Positions 51,074 through 60,563 of a stretch of 64,000 bases of DNA are shown here, in pieces. The notes below the pieces were generated by a model that saw nothing but the letters and a program-made list of their open reading frames with translations, was not told where the DNA came from and made no database searches. Numbering within the stretch: position 1 is the stretch's first letter; each line of letters opens with the position of its first letter. The translations under genes and the position numbers were made by a program. The stretch is taken from assembly GCA_019685575.1 (NCBI GenBank), contig JABFQO010000003.1, positions 62,001 to 126,000 of the forward strand, given 5' to 3'. The DNA is from Candidatus Bathyarchaeota archaeon A05DMB-4. Its GTDB lineage: Archaea; Thermoproteota; Bathyarchaeia; Bathyarchaeales; SOJC01.

Positions 51074-53190
51074 GCAGTTTCCACCGGGACTGGGGCGACT
51101 GATTTTTCGTAGGTTCTTCTTATGGCGAATTCTGCTTGTTTTCCATCATTCCACTGGTCTACAGGTCTCAGGTACCCAACAACGCGGGAGTAGACTTCGC
51201 TGGGTGCGGCGCAGATGGGGCACTGTTTATGTTCGCCGCTTAGGTAACCATGGGTTGGGCATATAGTGAAAGTAGGCGTCAGAGTGAAGTAGGGAAGGTG
51301 CGAGTTCCAAGCGACTTTGCGGACGAGTTCTGACGCGGCTTTCCACGAATGAAGCCTCTCGCCTAGGAAAATGTGCAGAACGGTTCCACCAGTGTAAAGT
51401 GTCTGAAGACGGTCTTGATGTTCTAAAGCTTCGAAGATGTCGCCCTCAAAATCCACAGGCAAGTGCGTAGAGTTCGTGTAGAACGGTTCAGCACCCTTCG
51501 CCAAGTGTTTCTCGTTAGCCACTATTATGTCGGGGTATTTTTTCTTGTCTATGCGTGCCAGCCTATAACTTGCTCCTTCTGCTGGTGTTGCTTCAAGATT
51601 GTAGATGTTTCCGGTTTGTTGTTGAAAATCTGCTAGTTTCTCACGCATAAAGGTAAGCACTCTCACCGCGAACTCCAAGCCTTCAGAGGTTGCGATGCTG
51701 TAGCCGAAGAGGTTCATTATCGCCTCGTTCATGCCAACCAAGCCTATCGTTGAGAAGTGGTTTTTCCAGTACTTTCCAAACCTTGCTTTAACATCGCGCA
51801 AGTAGTGCTTTGAGTAGGGGTACAAGCCGTTTTCTGTAAAGTTTTCGAGTGCTTTTCGCTTTATTTCCAAACTGTCCCTCGCCAATTCCATGAGCGCTAC
51901 TAGCCGTTCGAAGAATCCGTCTTCATCTTTAGCAAGGTAGCCTATCCGTGGAAGGTTTAACGTTACTACGCCGATGCTACCCGTTAATGGGTTAGCGCCA
52001 AACAAGCCTCCGCCGCGTTTGCGGAGTTCTCGGTTGTCGATTCGTAGTCTGCAGCACATGCTTCTCACGTCTTCGGGTTTCATGTCGGTGTTTATAAAGT
52101 TGGAGAAGTAGGGAGCACCGTATTTTGCGGTTACTTCGAAGATTTTTTGGGTTACAGGGGATTCCCACGGGAAATCCTTTGTTATGTTGTAAGTGGGTAT
52201 CGGGAAGGTGAAAACTCTGCCTATCGCGTCGCCCTTGTTCATCACTTCCGCATAGGCTGTGTTGAACATTTCCATTTCTTCTATCATACTACCGTAAGCG
52301 TCGCCCGTTGCTTCACCGCCGATTATGGCGGCTTCGTCCTTCATAAACTCTGGGACCGACAGATCTAGGGTTAGGTTTGTGAAAGGCGTCTGGAAGCCTA
52401 CGCGGGTGGGTACGTTCATGTTGAAGAAGAATTCCTGAAGTGCTTGTTCGACTTCCCGTTGGCCAAGTCTATCGTAACGGATGAAGGGCGCCAAGAAAGT
52501 GTCGAAGTTGCTGAAGGCTTGGGCTCCAGCGGCTTCGCCTTGAAGCGTGTAGAAAAAGTTGACGACTTGCCCTAAAGCGGTCCTTAGATGCCTGGCTGGT
52601 TTGCACTCGATTTTCCCTCGAACACCGCCAAAACCTGAAGAGAGCAAGTCCCTCAAATCCCAGCCGACGCAGTATGGTCCCAGAACTCCAAGGTCGTGAA
52701 TATGCATGTCTCCGGAGAAGTGTGCCTCGGCTATTGCGGGAGGGTAGATTCTTGTGATCCAGTATTTCGCTATGACTGTGGAGGAGAGGTAATTGTTTAA
52801 GCCTTGCAGCGAATAGCTCATGTTGGAATTTTCTCGAATACGCCAATCTTCGATTTCCAAATACTGGTCTACTAAATCCGCAGAGCTGAGAAGCGCCGCC
52901 AACTCCCTTAGGTCTTGGTGCTGCTTTCTGTAAAGAATGTAAGCTTTGGCAGTTCTGGCGTGTCGGTTTTCTATAAGCGTCTTTTCAACAAGGTCTTGGA
53001 TTTCCTCGACTGTCGGGACACCATCCTCGCCGAAACGTCTCTGAAGCTCGGCTACAACTTGGTCGCTTAGCTTTTTAGCGAGTTCGCGGTCCGCTCCGCC
53101 GACTGCTTTTGCGGCTTTCCAGATGGCGGTGGTTATGCGTTCTTGGTCAAAGGGTTCCAGTTTTCCGTCGCGTTTTCTGACGAATTTCAT
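51070..53190 (-). CDS. nrdD: Anaerobic ribonucleoside-triphosphate reductase
   Basis: 706 residues. N-terminal ATP-cone (about 1-90, KRDGKLEPFDQERITTAIWK), catalytic barrel, a CPTH...QCPIC zinc site near 640-660, and the glycyl-radical region near the C-terminus with SRVVGYLRPVDQWN. It makes deoxyribonucleotides without oxygen. Overlaps NrdR upstream and NrdG downstream by four bases each. Confidence 0.97.
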   Translation of the reverse strand: MKFVRKRDGKLEPFDQERITTAIWKAAKAVGGADRELAKKLSDQVVAELQRRFGEDGVPTVEEIQDLVEKTLIENRHARTAKAYILYRKQHQDLRELAALLSSADLVDQYLEIEDWRIRENSNMSYSLQGLNNYLSSTVIAKYWITRIYPPAIAEAHFSGDMHIHDLGVLGPYCVGWDLRDLLSSGFGGVRGKIECKPARHLRTALGQVVNFFYTLQGEAAGAQAFSNFDTFLAPFIRYDRLGQREVEQALQEFFFNMNVPTRVGFQTPFTNLTLDLSVPEFMKDEAAIIGGEATGDAYGSMIEEMEMFNTAYAEVMNKGDAIGRVFTFPIPTYNITKDFPWESPVTQKIFEVTAKYGAPYFSNFINTDMKPEDVRSMCCRLRIDNRELRKRGGGLFGANPLTGSIGVVTLNLPRIGYLAKDEDGFFERLVALMELARDSLEIKRKALENFTENGLYPYSKHYLRDVKARFGKYWKNHFSTIGLVGMNEAIMNLFGYSIATSEGLEFAVRVLTFMREKLADFQQQTGNIYNLEATPAEGASYRLARIDKKKYPDIIVANEKHLAKGAEPFYTNSTHLPVDFEGDIFEALEHQDRLQTLYTGGTVLHIFLGERLHSWKAASELVRKVAWNSHLPYFTLTPTFTICPTHGYLSGEHKQCPICAAPSEVYSRVVGYLRPVDQWNDGKQAEFAIRRTYEKSVAPVPVETA

Positions 53191-53636
53191 TTTCTCGCCT
53201 CCAGAAGCACTTTTTTGAAGTCTTCTGGTTCTTCAAACCGTTTGTAAACAGAAGCGAATCTAATGTAAGCTACGCGGTCAACATTTTTCAGGTACTTCAT
53301 AACGAGGTCTCCGATTTCTTGCGAAGTGACCTCGTCTTTGCCGAGTTTCATTAAATCTTGCCACACTTGTTCAGCTATTTTGTGAATTTGCTCCATCTTA
53401 ACGGGTCTCTTTTCGCAGGCTTTCTGGAGCCCCTTGATGATTTTGTTCATGTCGAAGCGTTCAAGTCTGTTGTCTTTTTTCTTCACGATGAGTTCCACGG
53501 TTTCCACGTACTCGTAAGTGGTGAAACGTTTTTCGCAGTCTATGCATTCTTTACGTCTCCTAACAGCATTGTCAAAGGAATCTCTGGTTTCGAGGGTTCT
53601 AAGGTTTTCAGACCCGCAATACGGGCACTTCAACAT
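53187..53636 (-). CDS. nrdR: Transcriptional regulator NrdR
   Basis: 149 residues from the ATG at 53636, giving the family N-terminus MLKCPYCG. The zinc ribbon (CPYC...CIDC) binds DNA and the ATP-cone (about 45-135) senses nucleotides. In bacteria NrdR represses ribonucleotide-reductase genes at paired ACAC...GTGT boxes. It is the first gene of the nrdRDG operon. A further upstream in-frame ATG lacks support. Confidence 0.94.
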   Translation of the reverse strand: MLKCPYCGSENLRTLETRDSFDNAVRRRKECIDCEKRFTTYEYVETVELIVKKKDNRLERFDMNKIIKGLQKACEKRPVKMEQIHKIAEQVWQDLMKLGKDEVTSQEIGDLVMKYLKNVDRVAYIRFASVYKRFEEPEDFKKVLLEARK

Positions 53637-53682
53637 CTTGCACACTCCATACTTAGTTTTAGTGTTTAATAACACAAAATGC

Positions 53683-53720
53683 ACACTGCATATAGAGTGT
53701 TTACCTATTTAAAATATTTT
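53683..53720 (-). promoter_or_regulatory. nrdR promoter with an NrdR-box-like palindrome
   Basis: ACACT-gcatatag-AGTGT is a perfect inverted repeat of 5-bp arms (53683-53700), close to the bacterial NrdR-box pattern but two bases longer. A TATA-like TTTTAAATAG lies upstream on the minus strand (about 53706-53718). The palindrome is therefore between the TATA box and the expected start of transcription, a repressor position. Confidence 0.5.
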
Positions 53721-53877
53721 TACAATTATTTTGAAAATAATTAGCGCTCTCTACGACAAGCCATGGAAGACATATACATAACCACGCAAAATTGAAAACA
53801 CAGAGCAAGTTGGTTTTCAGTAAAGGAGCTTAATCCTAAATAAATTCAGATAAACTTAAACGTGTGACTGTTGAATT

Positions 53878-54501
53878 ATGATAAATATGCCCTACCGATT
53901 CAACTTCGACCTCTCCAACGTTTCCAAATCCTTCTTCAAGGAAGTTGCCAGAGTGGCTGGAGAGAAGGACGTGCATAAGAAGTTGGGAAAAAGGGCAAGA
54001 GAATTGGCCGCCAAACTAAAGATTGAGCAAGCCACGGGGCTCGACATAACCGACGCTTTGGTGCTTCTCGAAGACATGGTTGACATTCAAGTAAAAAACC
54101 TATCGCACCGAGATAGATTCCAAAAAGCCGGCAAAAAAGTGCTGTTGCTTCCTCACTGCGCACGAAAATTCATGGACAATCGTTGCAAAGCACGTTTTGA
54201 CAAGAGCATTCCTTCTTACATATGTGCCCATTGCTCAGAAGATTGCCTCATTAGTTATGCAACGAAGCTAGCTCAAAAGAAGGGATATGATGTTTGTGTC
54301 ATACCCGGCGGCTCTTGTGTCGAAAAGATTCTAAGCAACAATAATTACGACGGCGTGTTAGGCGTCGCATGCACGGAAGAATTGAGATTGGGCGGCATGT
54401 TTTTGGAAAAAGTAGGCATCGCAGGACAAGCGCTTCCGTTGCTCAAGAACGGCTGTGCCAACACCAAGTTTAATCTTAAGAGTTTGAGTGCGTTAATGTA
54501 A
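53878..54501 (+). CDS. DUF116-family protein
   Basis: 207 residues. The C-terminal 110 residues carry seven conserved cysteines, including CARKFMDNRC, CAHCSEDC, the GGSC motif and GVACTEEL, which suggest metal or Fe-S binding. N-terminal half is helical. DUF116 function is not established. It is divergent from the nrd operon; a second ATG lies three codons downstream. Confidence 0.8.
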   Translation: MINMPYRFNFDLSNVSKSFFKEVARVAGEKDVHKKLGKRARELAAKLKIEQATGLDITDALVLLEDMVDIQVKNLSHRDRFQKAGKKVLLLPHCARKFMDNRCKARFDKSIPSYICAHCSEDCLISYATKLAQKKGYDVCVIPGGSCVEKILSNNNYDGVLGVACTEELRLGGMFLEKVGIAGQALPLLKNGCANTKFNLKSLSALM

Positions 54502-54528
54502 AAAAGAGAAAAAACAGAGACAGTTTTC

Positions 54529-55770
54529 TTATAGTGCTTGACAGGCCAACTCTATAACGTCATACACTTTCAGCTTTGAACTGTATTTGGTTGCCGCGTC
54601 GCTTATGTTTCTGCAACAAAACGGGCACGCTGAAACCACTGCGTCAACTCCGAGCGCTTCAGCCTCCTTTATCCGCTCGCCTGCTATTTCCACTGCCCAA
54701 TCCGGATAACCAGATTTTACGCCGCCGCCAGAACCGCAGCACCACGCGTTTTCTCGGGTCCGTGGCATCTCCACGAGTTCGATTCCCGGAATGGCTTTGA
54801 GCACGTTTCTCGGAGCGTCGTAGACGCCCGTGTGTCTGCCCAAGTGGCACGGGTCGTGGTATGTGACTCGCATTTTGAGGTCTTTTTGGAATTTGAGTTC
54901 ATTGTTCTTGACGAGTTTTTCCAGCAGTTCTGTGGTGTGGAGGACTTCGAAGTTGTGACTGGTTTCGAGAATGTCTTTGTATTCGTGCCCATAGTCCAGT
55001 TTCCACGTGCGGTAGCAACCGGCGCACGCTGTGACTATGCGTTTGGCTTCGGTTTTCTGGGCCTCTTGAATGTTGTGCTGGGCAATGTTTTTTACGTTAA
55101 CCCACGGTGTTTCCCACTGTCCAGTGCGTAAGAGTGGCGAGGAACAGCACCATTCGTCCTTCATTATTGTAAAATCGACACCCGCTCTTCTAAACACGTC
55201 CACAGTTGCTTTTGCTATTTCCTTCTGCCTATAAGCCGCAGTGCATCCGACGAAGTAAAGATTCTCCGCCTTTTCGGGCAACCTCAAATCGTTGGGCAAC
55301 CATGCAAAGCGGTCTTTTTGAAGTTCGGGGTAGTAGGGGTTGTGTTCTTTTCCGATGTGTTCTCCGAAGATTCTCTGTTTTTTCGGCAACTCCAATCCTG
55401 CTTTCACGGCCTCGGCTCTCATAGCTTCGATTAACGAAACTATGCGGTGTCTGTAACCAACTTGCGGCTCCTCCAGTGTGCATTGTTGCTGGCAGTTCGC
55501 GCATGTGGGACAAGCGAAAAGCACGTCAACTAAGGCTGGGTCTTTCAAGTCAATCTTGCCCTGTAGCATTGCCCGTGCGAGCCAAGAGCGTCCCCCGCCG
55601 TAGAAGGCTTCAAACTTGAACTTCTCTCCAGATGGACACGATGGCTGAAAACTTCCTTCAGGCCACACGTTTGGTCCTGTGGGCCAGCTCCATGTGAAGG
55701 TGCACAGTCTGCAGTGGAGACAGTTATAAGCGTCTTCCTTGAGCCTTTCCAAATACTTCAGTTCTCCCAT
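54529..55770 (-). CDS. CCG-domain Fe-S subunit, glycolate/D-lactate dehydrogenase or HdrD-like
   Basis: 413 residues. An N-terminal ferredoxin-like part has CLHCRLC and CPTCANCQQQC. Two CCG domains follow, with DEWCCSSPLL and CHLGRHTGVYD...AWCCGSGGG. It is the electron-transfer partner of a FAD dehydrogenase, and its start is one base from the end of that gene. HdrD-like heterodisulfide reductase is a less likely reading, because the companion is a FAD oxidase. Confidence 0.88.
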   Translation of the reverse strand: MGELKYLERLKEDAYNCLHCRLCTFTWSWPTGPNVWPEGSFQPSCPSGEKFKFEAFYGGGRSWLARAMLQGKIDLKDPALVDVLFACPTCANCQQQCTLEEPQVGYRHRIVSLIEAMRAEAVKAGLELPKKQRIFGEHIGKEHNPYYPELQKDRFAWLPNDLRLPEKAENLYFVGCTAAYRQKEIAKATVDVFRRAGVDFTIMKDEWCCSSPLLRTGQWETPWVNVKNIAQHNIQEAQKTEAKRIVTACAGCYRTWKLDYGHEYKDILETSHNFEVLHTTELLEKLVKNNELKFQKDLKMRVTYHDPCHLGRHTGVYDAPRNVLKAIPGIELVEMPRTRENAWCCGSGGGVKSGYPDWAVEIAGERIKEAEALGVDAVVSACPFCCRNISDAATKYSSKLKVYDVIELACQAL

Positions 55771-55771
55771 T

Positions 55772-57226
55772 CTAGCATCCCTCCGTCAGAAGCGCCAATC
55801 TCCCCGGATGCATGATACCGTTCGGGTCGAGCGTCTTCTTTAATCGTTGCAGCAGTTCGAAGTAACCGACGGTTTGTTTCATTGTCTTCGGCGCATGTAT
55901 GTCGGCGTTTGGCCTGTATGGAATTCCGCCCATTTCCAAGAATTTATCGGTCATTTCAGCATCCAAAGCATTCACCTTGTCAAATTCGTCGTTCGACTTC
56001 GGATCAAACAAGACGATAGGCATTATCAGACCTTGCCTGCCATGGTCAACCGCTGCCAGCCACACAACCGGCGAGAACTTGTACTTCTCCATCAGTTTTT
56101 CCGCTTCTTTGCCGAATTTCGCCGAATCTTTCCACGGTACGTACCAAGTGATGAAAAGTAAGCCTCCACCCTTGTGTCCAGCGTAGGGTACGCTGATACG
56201 GTTGGGTTTTGTTAGACGGGCACCGATGTTTCTTGCGTCAAGTTTCCACTCGAAAATGTTCTTCTCGCCGTAATCCTTCTGATATTTTTGTAAAGTTTGG
56301 AAGATTCTGTTCTTTATGGCGTTGAGTTCTTCTTGGGTTTCCGCGCCGAGTTCGAAATTCATCCAAACCGTAGGTAAGAACGGCGGCTTCTGAGGCGGCG
56401 GCCAAGTATATCGGGCGCGTCTGCATGTTGCAAGGTAATGATTCCCACCCTGAGCCAAGTCGACAAATTCCATTTTGAGCACATCCAAACAAGGCTCAAC
56501 AAGGTATTCCCAGTCGCTTGCGCCAAACGCCACTACGTCCCTAAATTTGGGCATTGGATATATTTTCACAGCCATCTTAGTGACCACGCCCAGCGTTCCT
56601 TGGGCGCCAAGAAAGACCCCCGTCAAGTCTGGACCAAACATCCACTTGTAGAACCACTTTGCTGTTGGCAACGCACAAGAGCCGGTTCGTACGACTTCGC
56701 CCGTCGGCAACACAACCTCAAGCCCCAAAACAGCATCTGCCGCTGGACCATAGCGTGTGGAAAAGAAATGAAAGCCGCGATCAAGATGGTCGCCCATGAC
56801 TGTCGCTGAGGGCGGTGCACCGTCTGGAACTCCAGCCCTGTACTTTGGATAGTTTGTCTGCATGTATCGCCATGCTTGGGCGCTAGTTACTCCAGGTTCT
56901 ACAATCATGTATCTTGCGTCCGGGTTGACTTCAATTATTTGGTTCATCCGGCGAAGGTCGAGGAGGATTTCGCCGTCTCTCATAGGGGTCGCTTCGCCTC
57001 CGCTTAATCCGCCAGAATGGGGCACTACTGGAATCCTTTTTTCGTTGGCCAAAAGCAACACAGCCCTAACTTCTTCGACGCTTTTTGGACGGACAACAAT
57101 GGCTGGCGCGTTGGATTTTACTTCCATGATGCCCCGCGTCACGTAGGCTTCGGTTATGGGTTTCGCCGCTGAAACGTTTTCTGCTCCGACTATGTCCGCT
57201 AAAGCCTTAACTATAGCGTTGTCCAT
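55772..57226 (-). CDS. FAD-binding oxidoreductase (glycolate or D-lactate dehydrogenase)
   Basis: 484 residues. PCMH-type FAD-binding domain (APAIVVRPKSVEEVRAV, then HSGGLSGGEATP), a second domain with the GlcD C-terminal type and a conserved HPGRLALL end. It is the flavin catalytic subunit with the Fe-S protein at 54529. It is divergent from the MFS transporter. Substrate (glycolate or D-lactate) cannot be separated by sequence alone. Confidence 0.9.
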   Translation of the reverse strand: MDNAIVKALADIVGAENVSAAKPITEAYVTRGIMEVKSNAPAIVVRPKSVEEVRAVLLLANEKRIPVVPHSGGLSGGEATPMRDGEILLDLRRMNQIIEVNPDARYMIVEPGVTSAQAWRYMQTNYPKYRAGVPDGAPPSATVMGDHLDRGFHFFSTRYGPAADAVLGLEVVLPTGEVVRTGSCALPTAKWFYKWMFGPDLTGVFLGAQGTLGVVTKMAVKIYPMPKFRDVVAFGASDWEYLVEPCLDVLKMEFVDLAQGGNHYLATCRRARYTWPPPQKPPFLPTVWMNFELGAETQEELNAIKNRIFQTLQKYQKDYGEKNIFEWKLDARNIGARLTKPNRISVPYAGHKGGGLLFITWYVPWKDSAKFGKEAEKLMEKYKFSPVVWLAAVDHGRQGLIMPIVLFDPKSNDEFDKVNALDAEMTDKFLEMGGIPYRPNADIHAPKTMKQTVGYFELLQRLKKTLDPNGIMHPGRLALLTEGC

Positions 57227-57313
57227 AGAGGTTTTCTCCCATTTAACGTAAGAAGTGTATTTAGTAGCGTTACGTCCTTAAAAACCACACTGAAAACCAA
57301 GAAAAAAAACAAC

Positions 57314-58495
57314 GTGACCCGAATGGAGCAGAAACCGACCGCAGAAACGAGCGAAAACCGTAAAGTCCTGACTGTCTTCTCAATAGCCTCTTTCCTCAAC
57401 GACTTCGGCTCTGACATGATATACCCCATCTGGCCTCTGTTCGTCGAGGCATTGCTGATTGCACAACCTAACATGGTGCCAACGATTTTGGGCTTTATCG
57501 ACGGACTCGGCGACGCAATAGTTTCTGTTTCTCAAGCCATATCGGGCTATGTTTCGGACAGGGTGGGAAAAAGAAAAATCTTCATCTGGACTGGTTACCT
57601 TTGCGGCGCAACATCGAGACTCGGCTACGCGGTGTCTAGTTTTTGGGCGCATCTCGTTCCTTTCAGAATTTTAGACCGCGCTGGGAAAATGCGTGGAGCG
57701 CCAAGAGATGCAATAATAGCCGATGCGTCGACCCGAGAAAACCGTGGAAGAAACTTTGGCTTGCTCAGAACCATGGACAACTTGGGCGCCGTCTTCGGCA
57801 TAATCACGTGCATATTACTGTTCAGCTATTTGGGCTATCAAGCCCTTTTCATCCTCGCCGCCATCCCCAGTTTGATCGGCAGTTTGCTTGTTCTGATTTT
57901 CATAAAAGACAGAAAAACAGGAAAAATTTTTCATGGAATATCCTTTAAAGATATGACGCCGAATCTTAAGCTTTTTCTGTTCATAAGTGCTGTCTTCGCG
58001 TTGGGGGCTTTCAGTTACTCCTTCTTGTTGATTTATGCTCAAAATTTTGGTTTTCAAGCAGCATTCATTCCTGTGCTCTATCTCATATTCACCGTAGTTG
58101 CTTCTATCGCTTCTTTACCCTTCGGTAAACTCGCCGACATGGTGGGCAGAAAAACAGTCTTGATCCTGTCGTACTTTTTCTGGGGAGCCCTTTGCCTAGG
58201 CTTCATCCTAAATCAATCTTACATCGGAATAATTCTGCTCTTCGTACTTTACGGCCTACACAAAGGCGCAATAGAACCAGTGCAGCGGGCGTTTGTTTCA
58301 GAACTTTGCCCAGAAAAACTTCGCGCAAGCTTTTTAGGTGCTTTTCAAATGGTCGTAGGGTTATGTGCTATGCCTGCTTCGTTAATTGCTGGTGTTTTTT
58401 GGACGAGTTTCGGCAAGCATGCGCCGTTTTATTTCTCTTTTGCGCTTGCGCTGGTGGCTGTTGGGCTTATGGTTTTCTTGAAGGAGCAGAAATAA
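57314..58495 (+). CDS. Major facilitator superfamily transporter 2
   Basis: 393 residues with about 12 spans. Motif A appears as SGYVSDRVGKRK after span 2 and as LADMVGRKTV in the second half. Divergent from the FAD dehydrogenase with an 87-base gap, so carboxylate (lactate or glycolate) uptake is possible; that is inference. GTG start, with an ATG three codons later. Confidence 0.88.
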   Translation: MTRMEQKPTAETSENRKVLTVFSIASFLNDFGSDMIYPIWPLFVEALLIAQPNMVPTILGFIDGLGDAIVSVSQAISGYVSDRVGKRKIFIWTGYLCGATSRLGYAVSSFWAHLVPFRILDRAGKMRGAPRDAIIADASTRENRGRNFGLLRTMDNLGAVFGIITCILLFSYLGYQALFILAAIPSLIGSLLVLIFIKDRKTGKIFHGISFKDMTPNLKLFLFISAVFALGAFSYSFLLIYAQNFGFQAAFIPVLYLIFTVVASIASLPFGKLADMVGRKTVLILSYFFWGALCLGFILNQSYIGIILLFVLYGLHKGAIEPVQRAFVSELCPEKLRASFLGAFQMVVGLCAMPASLIAGVFWTSFGKHAPFYFSFALALVAVGLMVFLKEQK

Positions 58496-58530
58496 AGAAA
58501 AAATGGAAAAAGGATTGTTATGACTTTGTT

Positions 58531-58568
58531 TATTCTTTTTTCTCTTTTTTAGTTTCTTTCTTTTTTGC
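58531..58568 (+). terminator. T-rich terminator region after MFS transporter 2
   Basis: Several oligo-T runs (TTCTTTTTT, CTCTTTTTT, CTTTCTTTTTT) begin about 35 bases after the stop. They are the only notable signal in the 185-base gap before the convergent dnaG. Confidence 0.45.
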
Positions 58569-58680
58569 CTTTCCGCCACAACAGGACATCATTGATTCCT
58601 CACTGATTATGTTGAGTATTTAATATTTAATCGTTATGAGTGGCTCTAAAATGAAGGAAGGGCCTTTGTGATGATGGTTT

Positions 58681-59838
58681 TTAGCGATTATTTGACGTGA
58701 TGTCGGCGAAGGTTAGGATGTTGACTTTTAAGGGTTGTTTCACAGCGTCTGAGATTCTTGCCGCGATGAGGTATCTTATGTTTTTCTCGTTCGCGAGGTC
58801 TACCATTCGTTGGGTGACGACGCCGTCAAAAACCACCATGTCTATGCCTGTTGCTGTTTGAAGTTTTTCCGCCAACTCGCTTACTGGCAAGCGTTCCACT
58901 TGTTCCACCTTTTCGTCGAGCAACACGGCCTCCAAGGTTCCGTTCAATTCTTGAACTAGTTCTGTGACTTTTTTTGGAAGCATGACTTTGCCGCGTTCAC
59001 GTTTGCCCGCTTTGAGTTTTTCTATGGGAACCTTCTGCTGAAGCGCGGTGAAGATTTCTTTGCAGCCGATTTCTTCGACTTCTTTGCCCGCTGGGGCTCT
59101 TGTGATGTACTTTACATCAGTGACTTGGAGCAACTCCTTAAGAATTAAGTCTCCGCCTCGGTCGCCGTCGAGGAAGGCTGTGGCTTCCTTTTCTTTGCAA
59201 AGTTTAATTATTTCGTCTGGAACCTTGGCGCCTTCGAGGGCGATTACGTTCGTGATTCCGCATTTTAGCAGGTTTATAACGTCGGCTCTGCCTTCAACTA
59301 TGATTATTTCTTTCGCGTTTTCGATGTCTGGGCCGGCTGTAAGTTCTTCGGCGCCGTATTGGATTACTTTTGTGGGTTTCAGCGTCTCGGCAACTTCTTT
59401 GAAGACTTCTTCGGTGCTGGGTAGGGTTTCGATGTTCCATTTGTGGAGAATTTGTTTTGCTCGGTCGACGATGAGTTTTCTTCTTGTGTCGCGGATGTCC
59501 TCGATTTTTTCTAGCGTGACTTTTGCTTGGCATGGTCCTACTCGGTTGATGCTTTCGAGGCTGGCGGCGATTATGGCGGTTGATACTCTGTCGAGGCTGG
59601 TGGGAATGATTATGCTACCCGTGGTTTTGTCTTGCTTTGATTGCAGGTCGATTTCGATTCTACCTATTCTGCCTGATTTTTGTAGTTCTCTTAAATCGAG
59701 TTCTGGTCCGAAAAGTCCTTCGGTTTGTCCGAAAACTGCGCCGATAACGTCGGGTTTTTCGACGACGCCTTCAATTTCGAATTTGGCGCGGATTTCATAC
59801 TTTACTGTAACGGTTTGGGATGATCCCGTAAGCTTCAC
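58681..59838 (-). CDS. dnaG: Archaeal DnaG-type primase / exosome-associated protein
   Basis: 385 residues. The TOPRIM core has EGRADV (Glu182), ALEG and DGDRGGD (Asp224, Asp226, Asp230). In archaea DnaG is mostly bound to the RNA exosome and can prime DNA in vitro. N-terminal domain with FEIEGVVEKPDVIGAVFGQTEG is typical. GTG start: GGAG touches it, so the ribosome-binding site is unusually close; no other start is possible between it and the preceding stop. TATA box near 59918. Confidence 0.96.
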   Translation of the reverse strand: MKLTGSSQTVTVKYEIRAKFEIEGVVEKPDVIGAVFGQTEGLFGPELDLRELQKSGRIGRIEIDLQSKQDKTTGSIIIPTSLDRVSTAIIAASLESINRVGPCQAKVTLEKIEDIRDTRRKLIVDRAKQILHKWNIETLPSTEEVFKEVAETLKPTKVIQYGAEELTAGPDIENAKEIIIVEGRADVINLLKCGITNVIALEGAKVPDEIIKLCKEKEATAFLDGDRGGDLILKELLQVTDVKYITRAPAGKEVEEIGCKEIFTALQQKVPIEKLKAGKRERGKVMLPKKVTELVQELNGTLEAVLLDEKVEQVERLPVSELAEKLQTATGIDMVVFDGVVTQRMVDLANEKNIRYLIAARISDAVKQPLKVNILTFADITSNNR

Positions 59839-60122
59839 CTCCGAGTGAAGAAGTTTTGGTTATTTGGAACTCGTGTTTTGGTTAATGTGAGTTCGTTTAT
59901 TTGTTTCTTTTTGTGCTTATTATAGTTTACGAATCAATACTCCGCCTTCGTGTTTTGCGTGGATGTACCCATTTTTTGTATCAGCGCTTCATAAGGGGGA
60001 TAGTGTTTATTGTTGCACGGAGAAAACTCATCACTTTTCTCGAAAGATCAATGCGAACGTAAGTTGATAATGTGTAGAAAAATGGGAAGGTTAAGGGTTG
60101 TTTTAAAGTTGGTTGCGGCGGT

Positions 60123-60200
60123 TTAGATTTCTTCTTCCCACTCTTCGTCGTCCCATTCTTCAGTTTCTTCGTTGTATTCTTCTTCGTTCCATTCTTCCAT
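60123..60200 (-). CDS. 25-residue acidic microprotein (candidate)
   Basis: ATG at 60200 is followed by 24 codons and TAA. The product begins MEEWNEEEYNEETEEW and is almost entirely Glu, Asp, Trp, Tyr and Asn, with Trp spaced at regular intervals. GGAGG lies ten bases before the ATG, and a TATA box (60257-60270, GTTATAAAATATAG) about 60 bases upstream. No shorter ORF competes. Function unknown. Confidence 0.55.
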   Translation of the reverse strand: MEEWNEEEYNEETEEWDDEEWEEEI

Positions 60201-60256
60201 TTTCAAACTGCCTCCACAGAAGGCATGAAACATCGGGTGGCAGTCACTCTCAATGT

Positions 60257-60270
60257 CTATATTTTATAAC
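60257..60270 (-). promoter_or_regulatory. Promoter of the acidic microprotein
   Basis: Minus-strand GTTATAAAATATAG, a strong TATA match. The expected start of transcription is near 60240, giving a leader of about 40 bases that includes the GGAGG site. Confidence 0.5.
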
Positions 60271-60304
60271 TTTATGAAGCCAGAATATTAATGGGAAAAA
60301 CAAG

Positions 60305-60487
60305 TTACGGGGGAAAGTAAGGAGTAACGCCCACTTGGCTCTGCATCTGCATCACGTTATATACTACCGCGCCGACGATGACGACAACCAAACAAACAAG
60401 CAAAACAGAAAACACTAGAACCACCAGTTTTCTTCTAAAAAACCTTCGCATATTCTTCCGCGCAAGACCCAGATTCAACCCTATCAA
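60305..60487 (-). CDS. Small single-span membrane protein
   Basis: 60 residues. A basic N-terminus (ARKNMRRFFRRKL) followed by one long hydrophobic span (about 21-45) and a short outward tail. The positive-inside rule places the N-terminus in the cytoplasm. A second in-frame ATG lies 12 codons later. Not recognised. Confidence 0.5.
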   Translation of the reverse strand: MIGLNLGLARKNMRRFFRRKLVVLVFSVLLVCLVVVIVGAVVYNVMQMQSQVGVTPYFPP

Positions 60488-60563
60488 TTACATCCCCAGA
60501 CATCATGGAATTCTTATTAAGAATATTAAAAAGAATTATGAAACAACAAACAAAATCCACGAT

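Noticed and set aside
60008-60050. Possible C/D-box sRNA on the minus strand (GTGATGA followed about 43 bases later by CTGA).
   Set aside because: No D' or C' box at the expected spacing and no terminal stem, so the two short motifs are probably chance.
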